From Bacillota bacterium (GTDB lineage: Bacteria; Bacillota; Clostridia; Christensenellales; CAG-138), in contig JAEWCL010000019.1 in NCBI GenBank assembly GCA_023390655.1, positions 1 through 64,000 of the forward strand: DNA of 64,000 nt. The letters run 5' to 3'. The translations under genes and the position numbers were made by a program. The first letter of the stretch is position 1, and each line of letters begins with the position of its first letter. This document shows, piece by piece, positions 57,939-64,000 of this stretch. Below the pieces are notes generated by a model, which worked only from the letters and a program-made list of their open reading frames with translations, had not been told where the DNA came from and did no database searches.

Positions 57939-57990
57939 CAGGCAGCAATCAATTATGATCCAAAAACAACGGCTTGTTTTTTGAAATGCC

Positions 57991-58020
57991 TTGAATAAGA
58001 CAATTTGTGTCGTATATACT
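57991..58020 (+). promoter_or_regulatory. Promoter of the XRE/DUF6773-like pair
   Basis: TTGAAT (57991-57996), 18-base spacer, TATACT (58015-58020); a further TATAAT lies at 58026-58031. Confidence 0.6.
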
Positions 58021-58068
58021 TTACATATAATAACTTTTATGCTACTCTTCCAGTATGGAGGTGCATCT

Positions 58069-58278
58069 ATGGGGCGGAACATTCCAATTAAAGTTGCGCG
58101 TGCGCAGCTTGATATGACACAAAAGCAATTGGCGGAGTTGGTCGGCATTTCCCGGCAAACGATGAACGCCATTGAGCAGGGGGACTATAACCCAACCATT
58201 CGATTGTGCAGGGCGATCTGCAAGGCGCTGGGCAAAACGCTTGACGAGCTATTTGGGGAGGAATCAAACAATGCGTAA
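58069..58278 (+). CDS. Small XRE-family regulator
   Basis: 69 aa: IPIKVARAQLDMTQKQLAEL, VGISRQTMNAIEQGDYNPTI, RLCRAICKALGKTLDELF. This short repressor type is usually the first gene of a pair with a membrane protein. GGAGGTGCATCT precedes ATG 58069; its TAA overlaps the next ATG by eight bases, so the two are coupled. Confidence 0.9.
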   Translation: MGRNIPIKVARAQLDMTQKQLAELVGISRQTMNAIEQGDYNPTIRLCRAICKALGKTLDELFGEESNNA

Positions 58279-58747
58279 CCGAAACTCAAATTTGGATGAA
58301 ATGCAGGAACAAAAGCTGTTAAAAATCGAGCGCAATGGCGCCTGGTTTCTGTTTTGGGCGTTATTGGCGGCAATTATCATACAGATGATTCTCGGTGGCA
58401 AAGATGTTTGGCGTACGGTCGCCGCCGAATGGATTGTATTTATGTGCTTTTGCGTGTATATCGTGATTGCCTGCATCAAAAATGGCATTTGGGATCGAAA
58501 ATTAAAGCCAACCCTAAAGACAAATATCCTGGTCAGCCTCATTGCAGGTGTTATCTGCGGCCTTATATCCTCTGTTTCAAGCTATCTCAATTATGACGAT
58601 CTGTTCAGTGCCGTGATTACGGGCATCTTTCTTTTTGCCGGTGTGTTCACTTTATCGCTGGCTGCGCTTGCTGGCTGTACGGCCTTGTATAAAAAGAGGC
58701 TGAGCAGGCTGGAATCTGCCGCCGATGACGCGGAGGAACCACGGTAA
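58271..58747 (+). CDS. Membrane protein paired with XRE (DUF6773-like)
   Basis: 158 aa with four membrane helices (WFLFWALLAAIIIQMILGG, WIVFMCFCVYIVIACIK, ILVSLIAGVICGLISSVSSY, AVITGIFLFAGVFTLSLAAL) and a charged tail RLESAADDAEEPR. Starts inside the XRE gene (eight-base overlap). The XRE-plus-four-helix pair is common in Firmicutes; the function is unknown. A strong terminator follows. Confidence 0.75.
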   Translation: MRNRNSNLDEMQEQKLLKIERNGAWFLFWALLAAIIIQMILGGKDVWRTVAAEWIVFMCFCVYIVIACIKNGIWDRKLKPTLKTNILVSLIAGVICGLISSVSSYLNYDDLFSAVITGIFLFAGVFTLSLAALAGCTALYKKRLSRLESAADDAEEPR

Positions 58748-58779
58748 CCCGATATAGCCGCCGTTTTATGTCCGCCTGT

Positions 58780-58803
58780 GCCGCCCGAAACGGGCGGCTT
58801 TTT
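58780..58803 (+). terminator. Terminator of the XRE/membrane pair
   Basis: GCCGCCCG / CGGGCGGC with AAA loop and TTTTTC. Confidence 0.9.
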
Positions 58804-58876
58804 CTTGCGGCAAAACGCCGCAGGCAGGGAGTTACAGGTACACGACACGTTCTCGTATATTTTTTAACAGAATAGA

Positions 58877-58925
58877 TTGACAACTCTCTCACAAAGTCGT
58901 ATAGTAGCTACCGAGGATAGCTACC
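58877..58925 (+). promoter_or_regulatory. Promoter and repeats of the TrmB-TSUP-cyclodeaminase operon
   Basis: TTGACA (58877-58882), 17-base spacer, TATAGT (58900-58905). TAGCTACC occurs twice, at 58905-58912 and 58918-58925, thirteen bases apart, starting at the -10 box; likely operator half-sites. Confidence 0.75.
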
Positions 58926-59043
58926 ATTGACGGATGCCTTCCTGTGTACCTTCACAGCCGAATACGTGCCCCCTGTACTTGCAACACAATTTGAAAAACC
59001 GTATGATAAAAGCAAACGTGTAAAAGAGGATTGGTTGCAGGAT

Positions 59044-59853
59044 ATGGGCGATCTGATCAGCCGGCTCCGGGAGTTCGGCTTTACGGAAACAGAAGCGAAG
59101 GTGTACATCGCCTTGCTGCAAAACGGGGACTGTACCGGGTATGAGGCCAGCAAATACGCAGGCGTCCCGCGCTCCAAGGTGTATGCCACATTGGAGGCGC
59201 TCGTAAGCCGGGGCATCCTTGCGACCGCACTGCGCGAAAAAACCAGCGTGTACCGCGCAAAGCCCATTGACCAGCTTGTCGAGCTTATCCGCAACCGGAC
59301 GGAAGACGCGCTCACCCGCCTGGAGGAGGAAGCGCTCGTGTTTGAAACGCCGCGCGACGGCGAGCAGATCTGGCAATTAACGGGCTACCACAGCATCCTC
59401 AATAAATGCCGGCAACTCATTGAGGATGCGCAGCAGGAAGTCCTGATCCAGATTTGGAAGCAGGATCTCGACGCCAGGCTGGAGCAGTGTATCGTGGATA
59501 AGCAGGCGGAGCTTGGGCGGGTGCTTGTGATTCTCTACGATGAAGAGGACGCCTATGCGACTTCCATCAAGCAGTTCTATCCGCACGGCTTTGAATCGGA
59601 CAAAATGCACGATGCGGGCTCGCGGTGGATCACCATTTCCGCGGACGGACGCGAGATGGTGCATGTCTCCATCCAGAGCAAGGAGCGGGCAACAGCCATA
59701 TTTACCCGCAACGCAAGCATGGTGTTTTTTGCAAACGAGTACATCAAGCATGACGCTTACTGTCTCAGGCTGATCGAACATATGGGGGAACGTGTCAAAG
59801 CGGTATTCGGCGAAGATATGGAAGGGATACGCGATGTGTTTGCCATCCAATAA
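59044..59853 (+). CDS. TrmB-family transcriptional regulator
   Basis: 269 aa. N-terminal winged helix typical of TrmB: LREFGFTETEAKVYIALLQN, GYEASKYAGVPRSKVYATLE, ALVSRGILAT. The rest is the C-terminal effector domain (GEQIWQLTGYHSILNKCRQL, AQQEVLIQIWKQDLDARLEQ), which in relatives binds sugars or other ligands. A GTG/TTG-type frame extends 39 codons further up, but MGDLISRLREFGF is the usual TrmB start and lies after the promoter; ATG 59044 is chosen. Probably controls the two genes downstream. Confidence 0.85.
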   Translation: MGDLISRLREFGFTETEAKVYIALLQNGDCTGYEASKYAGVPRSKVYATLEALVSRGILATALREKTSVYRAKPIDQLVELIRNRTEDALTRLEEEALVFETPRDGEQIWQLTGYHSILNKCRQLIEDAQQEVLIQIWKQDLDARLEQCIVDKQAELGRVLVILYDEEDAYATSIKQFYPHGFESDKMHDAGSRWITISADGREMVHVSIQSKERATAIFTRNASMVFFANEYIKHDAYCLRLIEHMGERVKAVFGEDMEGIRDVFAIQ

Positions 59854-59873
59854 GTAAATTGGGGGAGCTCATC

Positions 59874-60773
59874 ATGACAATCGTAACCATCATATTGATC
59901 CTGGTCGTTCTGGTCAATGGCGCGTTTGCTTTCATGTTCATCCGTGACCTCATCCGCCATAAGGGACAGACCATGAAGGAACCCGGCAATCCCTTTGCAA
60001 TGGCCATTTCGGAATTTGTTATTTTTCTTCTTTCTACATTCGGCGTTTCAGATTTTGCCATTGGCGCTTCTCTCTACCCGCGCCTGAAGTGGGTGGAGGA
60101 TAAAAAGCTGCCCGGCACGCTCAATACCGCCTGCGTCATCCCTGTCGCGGTGATGGCGCTTGCCTATATTTCCAGCATCAACGTCGGCTACGCAACTCTC
60201 ATCATCGCCATCGTGGCACAGGTGGTGGGCGCATATGTCAGCCCGCGCTTCGTGGTCAAGCTGCCTGTCAACATCATCAAGCGCTTTGTGGCGGCGGGCC
60301 TGCTCATTGCGGCGGCGCTTATACTGGCCGGCAAATTCAACATTTACCCCACCGGCGGCGATGCGACAAGCCTCACCGGCTTCAAGCTTGTGCTGCTTGG
60401 CGTACTCTCTCTCGTTTACGGCGCACTCAACAACATCGGCATCGGTTCCTATGCGCTGACCATGGCGACCGTGTATGCAATGGGCCTCAACCCCGGCGTC
60501 GCGTTCCCCATCATGATGGGCGCGTGCACGTTCTCCGTCCCCGTGGGCAGCATGCAGTTTGTAAAGCTGGACAGCTACTCCCGTAAAATTACCCTGTTTG
60601 CCGCAACCGCGGGCGTTGTGGGCGTGCTTGTGGCCGCGTTCGTGGTCAAGAGCCTGGACGTCTCCGCCCTGCAGTGGCTGGTTGCCGCCGTTATCCTCTA
60701 CAGCGCGGTCACCATGATCTTAAGTACGCGCAAAAAGAGCGCGCCTGCAACGGAACAGGCAAACAACGGCTGA
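59874..60773 (+). CDS. TSUP (TauE/SafE-type) membrane permease
   Basis: 299 aa with eight to nine membrane helices. The permease motif LSTFGVSDFAIGASLYPRLK near residue 57 and its inverted partner LVYGALNNIGIGSYALTM near 185 are the two half-repeats of TSUP sulfite/organosulfonate exporters. GGGGGAGC precedes ATG 59874. With a TrmB regulator before and an ornithine cyclodeaminase family enzyme after, the transported compound may be an amino- or sulfo-acid, but this is inference. Confidence 0.85.
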   Translation: MTIVTIILILVVLVNGAFAFMFIRDLIRHKGQTMKEPGNPFAMAISEFVIFLLSTFGVSDFAIGASLYPRLKWVEDKKLPGTLNTACVIPVAVMALAYISSINVGYATLIIAIVAQVVGAYVSPRFVVKLPVNIIKRFVAAGLLIAAALILAGKFNIYPTGGDATSLTGFKLVLLGVLSLVYGALNNIGIGSYALTMATVYAMGLNPGVAFPIMMGACTFSVPVGSMQFVKLDSYSRKITLFAATAGVVGVLVAAFVVKSLDVSALQWLVAAVILYSAVTMILSTRKKSAPATEQANNG

Positions 60774-60790
60774 AAAGGAAGTAAAAAATC

Positions 60791-61789
60791 ATGGAAATCC
60801 TCGTTCTCAAGCAGGAAGAAATGCAGGCCGTATTCCACATGAAGGATGCGGTGCAGGCGGATAAGGACGCGCTTGCCATTTACTCCGCAGGCAACAGCAG
60901 TATCCCGCTGCGCGTCAACCTCAACGTACCCGAGCAGGAAGGCCAGAGCCTGTACATGCCCGGCTACGCGGCGCAAGCCCACGCGCTTGGCGTAAAGATC
61001 GTTTCCGTCTACCCGCGCAATATCGAAAAAGGGCTGACCAGCGTGCCGGCCACCATGGTGCTTGTCAACCATGAAACCGGCGAGGTCTGCAGCATCATGG
61101 ACGGAACTTATCTCACCCGTGTGCGCACAGGCGCAGTCTCGGGCGCTGCAACGGACCTCCTTGCCCGCAAGGACGCAAGCGTGTTCGCGCTCTTTGGTAC
61201 GGGCGGCCAGGCCGCAAGCCAGCTGGAAGCCATCCTGACCGTGCGCCCCATCAGGGAAGTGCGCGTGTTTGACATCAGCGCCGAGCGCGCGGAGCAGTTT
61301 GCCCTGCGCATGGCGGAGCAGTTCTCCGCAGCATTCGGCGTGTCCATTGCCGCAGCCGCCACCGCAGAGGACGCCATACGGGATGCGGACGTCATCACCT
61401 GTGTGACTACCAGCACACAGCCGGTATTTGACGGCAGGCTGATTAAAAAAGGCGCGCACATCAACGGCGTCGGCGCGTACACGCCCGACATGCAGGAAAT
61501 TGATGAGTACGCCCTCATCCACGCCGACAAGGTGTATGTAGATACCCGGGACGGCGCGCTCAACGAGGCGGGGGACCTCATCAAGCCCATCAAAAAGGGC
61601 ACGTTCTCTGCGGACCGCATCACCGGCGAGCTTGGCGAAGTCGTATTGAAAAAGGTCCCCGGCAGGGAGCATGCGGATGAAATCACCCTGTTTAAGACCA
61701 CCGGCAGCGCCGTGATGGATGTTGTAACCGCCCGGCGCATCTATGAAGCGGCAAAACGCCAGGGCATCGGCACCGTCGTATCGTTCTAA
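60791..61789 (+). CDS. Ornithine cyclodeaminase/mu-crystallin family enzyme
   Basis: 332 aa, NAD(P)-dependent. FHMKDAVQADKDALAIYSAG at the N-terminus, NHETGEVCSIMDGTYLTRVR TGA-type substrate loop near residue 98, the Rossmann motif ALFGTGGQAASQLEAI near 135 and GVGAYTPDMQEID near 232 are family positions. Members form proline from ornithine, reduce ketimines or make alanine from pyruvate; substrate not determined. GGAAGT precedes the ATG, 17 bases after the permease. Confidence 0.85.
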   Translation: MEILVLKQEEMQAVFHMKDAVQADKDALAIYSAGNSSIPLRVNLNVPEQEGQSLYMPGYAAQAHALGVKIVSVYPRNIEKGLTSVPATMVLVNHETGEVCSIMDGTYLTRVRTGAVSGAATDLLARKDASVFALFGTGGQAASQLEAILTVRPIREVRVFDISAERAEQFALRMAEQFSAAFGVSIAAAATAEDAIRDADVITCVTTSTQPVFDGRLIKKGAHINGVGAYTPDMQEIDEYALIHADKVYVDTRDGALNEAGDLIKPIKKGTFSADRITGELGEVVLKKVPGREHADEITLFKTTGSAVMDVVTARRIYEAAKRQGIGTVVSF

Positions 61790-61803
61790 CTCTTTTTTCC
61801 GGA

Positions 61804-61834
61804 GGCGCCCTGCTAAGAGCGGGGCGCTTTTTTT
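61804..61834 (+). terminator. Terminator of the TrmB-TSUP-cyclodeaminase operon
   Basis: GCGCCCTGCT / GCGGGGCGC stem with one mismatch and TTTTTTT. Confidence 0.88.
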
Positions 61835-61984
61835 GCGGCGCTCCGCCTTTGCCGGAGTAGACGGCCGCAAACATGGCCTTTTCCCGCGATTTCCCGGCAA
61901 TGGACGCTGAACTTGACCTTGTTTTTGCAGCCCCGTTTTGTTATCATAAATAGATGGAATATATGGTACAAGCTTGAGGTTGTG

Positions 61985-62010
61985 ATATCCGCCTAGCGGC
62001 GGATATTTTT
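61985..62010 (+). terminator. Terminator-like hairpin in the dnaA leader
   Basis: ATATCCGCC / GGCGGATAT with loop TAGC and TTTTT, 75 bases before the dnaA ATG and with no gene between it and the preceding terminator, so it may attenuate dnaA. Confidence 0.65.
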
Positions 62011-62084
62011 CGCGCAGTCAGGCGCGGATGTTTTTCAACAATACCCGGGCAGTGTCAATGGTGGAGAAGGAGCGGGGGAGCGGA

Positions 62085-63398
62085 ATGGAACAGGCAAAGT
62101 CAATATGGACGCGCACCTGTGAGCTATTAAAGGCGGAGGTCAACGGCATCAGCTACAATACGTTTATCGACGTATTGGCGCCGCTTGCGGTATCCGGAAA
62201 TGCCCTCATCCTGCAGGCGCCCAATGAGATGATCCAGTCCACCATCGAAAAATACTACATTTCCACCATCCGCGCATGCGCCGTACAGGCAGCTGAAGGC
62301 ATTGAAGGCGTCAACGTCGTGCAGCCGAGCGAACGAGGCCTCTACGTCAAGGACGATGCCGGCGAATACAGCTACTGCAATCTGTTTGCAAAATACACAT
62401 TCAGCACGTTCGTCATCGGCGGCTCCAACTATTTTGCGCATGCCGCGGCCCTTGCCGTAGCGCAGAATCCCGCGCGTTCCTACAACCCGCTGTTCCTTTA
62501 CGGCGGCGTGGGCCTTGGGAAAACGCATTTGATGCACGCCGTCGGCCACCACGTGCGCGAAAGCAATGCGCACGCACGCGTGATGTACGTCACAAGCGAG
62601 ACCTTTACCAATGAAATGATCCAGTCCATCTCCACCAACCGCAACAAGGAGTTCCGCAACCGCTACCGCAATGTGGACGTGCTGATGGTGGACGATATTC
62701 AGTTTATCGCGCGCAAAGAGGGCGTACAGGAGGAGTTCTTCCATACCTTTAACGCCCTGCACACCGCCAACAAGCAGATCATTATTTCCTCCGATAAGCC
62801 GCCGCGTGAAATTGCGCAGCTGGAGGAGCGCCTCCGGTCCCGCTTTGAATGGGGCCTCATTGCGGACATCCAGCCGCCGGACCTTGAAACGCGGATCGCC
62901 ATCTTAAAGCGCCGCGCGGACGAAGAGAAAATGCATGTGCCCGACAGTGTGCTCGAATACATCGCGGAGCGCGTGCAAAGTAACATCCGTGAGCTCGAAG
63001 GGCTGTTGACCCGCGTCATCGCCTACGCGCAATTCAACCGCATCCCGCTCGATGTGCATGTTGCCGCAACCGCTTTAAAGGACATGCTGCCAAACGATGC
63101 CCCGCGCGTATTGACTCCCTCTCTCATACAGGAGACCGTCGCCGCTTATTACGGCCTGACGGTTGATGCGTTCAGCGCCAAGCGGCGCGATCAGGAAGTC
63201 GCCTTTCCGCGCCAAATCGCCATGTATCTCTCCCGGTGCATGACGGACTGGAGCCTGCCCAAGATCGGCGACGCCTTTGGCGGGCGCAACCATACCACCG
63301 TCATGCACGCGCACGAAAAAATCACCGAGCAGATCAAGAGTGATCCCGCGCTTTCCGCCACGATCGCAGATTTGAAAAAGCGGCTGATCTCGAGCTGA
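62085..63398 (+). CDS. dnaA: Chromosomal replication initiator DnaA
   Basis: 437 aa, opens the origin of replication. Domain I at the N-terminus (WTRTCELLKAEVNGISYNTF), AAA+ Walker A GGVGLGKTHLMHAV near residue 140, Walker B VLMVDDIQFIARKEG near 202, sensor RDRLRSRFEWG-like ERLRSRFEWGL, and domain IV DNA-binding helices ending in the signature AFGGRNHTTVMHAHEKI near 403. ATG 62085 follows GGGGGAGCGG. No rpmH upstream and no dnaN within 600 bases downstream, unlike the usual dnaA locus. Confidence 0.97.
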   Translation: MEQAKSIWTRTCELLKAEVNGISYNTFIDVLAPLAVSGNALILQAPNEMIQSTIEKYYISTIRACAVQAAEGIEGVNVVQPSERGLYVKDDAGEYSYCNLFAKYTFSTFVIGGSNYFAHAAALAVAQNPARSYNPLFLYGGVGLGKTHLMHAVGHHVRESNAHARVMYVTSETFTNEMIQSISTNRNKEFRNRYRNVDVLMVDDIQFIARKEGVQEEFFHTFNALHTANKQIIISSDKPPREIAQLEERLRSRFEWGLIADIQPPDLETRIAILKRRADEEKMHVPDSVLEYIAERVQSNIRELEGLLTRVIAYAQFNRIPLDVHVAATALKDMLPNDAPRVLTPSLIQETVAAYYGLTVDAFSAKRRDQEVAFPRQIAMYLSRCMTDWSLPKIGDAFGGRNHTTVMHAHEKITEQIKSDPALSATIADLKKRLISS

Positions 63399-63419
63399 GG
63401 AACGGGGAGTATAGGGGAC

Positions 63420-63451
63420 GCTTCTTTTCTTTCCACGAAAGGAAAAGAAGC
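63420..63451 (+). terminator. Hairpin after dnaA
   Basis: GCTTCTTTTC / GAAAAGAAGC outer arms with inner TTTC/GAAA pairing; no clean T run, so only a possible terminator. Confidence 0.45.
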
Positions 63452-63536
63452 AAAAGAAAGCGGACATTTATCACATCTACAATTTGTATCTATAATTACA
63501 TCTATTTATTGATAGAAATACTATTAAAATACGTCG

Positions 63537-63597
63537 GGATTCCAAAGGGACGTGTCCCTTTGGCGGAGGTATGGAGGCAGCGCCTCCATCGTATCCC
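63537..63597 (+). repeat. Modular intergenic hairpin repeat, copy 9 (inside oriC)
   Basis: CCAAAGGGACGTGTCCCTTTGG and GGAGGCAGCGCCTCC hairpins. Its reverse complement matches the first half of copy 4 closely. Confidence 0.85.
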
Positions 63598-64000
63598 TCT
63601 CCTTCCTCTACTAATTTTTACGCAATGTTCTCTTTTCCGACACGATTCTTACCCATTATTGTTTTGAGGTTTTTGGCAAGAACCTTTATAATGAGATAAA
63701 ATGCTTTCTATGCACAATTTGTGCACGGGGGATGTGCATGGATTGTGCCCACTGTTGACTGTGTGCATGATGTTCATACAAGGACAAGTTATGCATAGGC
63801 TGTCCACACACGAGCGCACAGGCAATTCTTTTGGAGTCGTCTTAGCGCAGACAGGTTATGCACATTATCCATAGCCCCTACTACTACGGCTACTATACTC
63901 CTAAATGACTGTGAGGAGTATGCGCGCATACGGCTGTGCACAACTCGCCTTTGTGCATAGCGTTTTCGATGAATGCAAACACTTTCGGATGCGGCGGCAT

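Larger units (their letters stand above)
63399..64000. other. Probable replication origin (oriC) region
   Basis: About 600 gene-free bases after dnaA. An AT-rich stretch (63470-63540) is a candidate unwinding element; repeat copy 9 follows; then a cluster of DnaA boxes at 63708-63960. Clear boxes are TTATGCATA (63789-63797), TTATGCACA (63856-63864), TTATCCATA (63865-63873, abutting the last) and, on the minus strand, TTGTGCACA (63935-63943) and CTATGCACA (63952-63960); weaker ones lie at 63708, 63733 and 63762. Confidence 0.75.

Noticed and set aside
1..64000. CRISPR array
   Set aside because: Repeats seen are interspersed hairpin elements without regular spacer length; no cas genes.

Overview
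The window looks like chromosome from a GC-rich, spore-forming Clostridia-type Firmicute. It has spoIIR and spoIID, T-box and TPP leaders, strong AGGAGG ribosome sites, an ECF-type vitamin transporter core, a class II (B12-dependent) ribonucleotide reductase and a dnaA/oriC-like locus at the right end. I cannot place it to genus. Most genes have the same GC-rich codon use; about 47.1-55.3 kb is visibly more AT-rich in places and holds small regulators, tRNA fragments and orphan genes.

Layout. 1-5.7 kb: start of nrdJ (minus) with two NrdR-like boxes over its promoter, then ecfA-ecfA-ecfT, a small anchored protein, truA and an orphan amino acid kinase. 5.9-9.9 kb: four-gene iron/siderophore-type ABC importer behind a DtxR-like palindrome. 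10-17 kb: murC (minus), a QueG-like Fe-S protein, a T-box controlled leuS, and a PadR/DUF2812 pair. 17-22.3 kb (minus): TPP-riboswitch thiT, spoIIR, gltX, glnS. 22.6-24 kb: NADH oxidase with a Rex-like site. 24.7-31.2 kb: F1Fo ATP synthase operon, whose delta subunit is only 75 aa. 31.2-38.5 kb: XRE-TPR and FadR-type regulators, then a DUF5692-like membrane protein, an 893-aa flavin/Fe-S fusion oxidoreductase and hypA, apparently controlled by the FadR-type protein through a shared TGGTTCAACCA site. 38.6-46 kb: bicovalent flavoprotein, EAL-CBS-GGDEF protein, CD3072/CD3073-type pair, lipoprotein, TetR and a membrane-anchored sigma-like protein. 46.1 kb: spoIID.

47.1-55.3 kb is the accessory stretch. 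A tRNA-Leu(TAA) gene is followed by two further, increasingly degenerate copies of its 3' end, which bound small cassettes. Two of the small divergent modules (about 48.3-48.8 and 54.6-55.2 kb) pair a DNA-binding protein with a paralogous ~75-aa helical protein whose core is 34/39 identical, mostly with synonymous DNA changes; each divergent promoter carries its own pair of palindromes. A third divergent switch (49.6-50.1 kb) pairs a phage-like 47-aa protein with an XRE repressor and has three operator palindromes. No integrase is visible.

55.3-61.8 kb: prenyltransferase-like protein, orphan genes, NUDIX hydrolase, XRE/DUF6773-like pair, and a TrmB-TSUP-ornithine cyclodeaminase operon. 62.1-64 kb: dnaA followed by about 600 bp with an AT-rich tract and a cluster of DnaA boxes of the variant TTATGCACA. 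A family of modular hairpin repeats (at least nine copies) is scattered through the intergenic spaces, including one inside the presumed origin.
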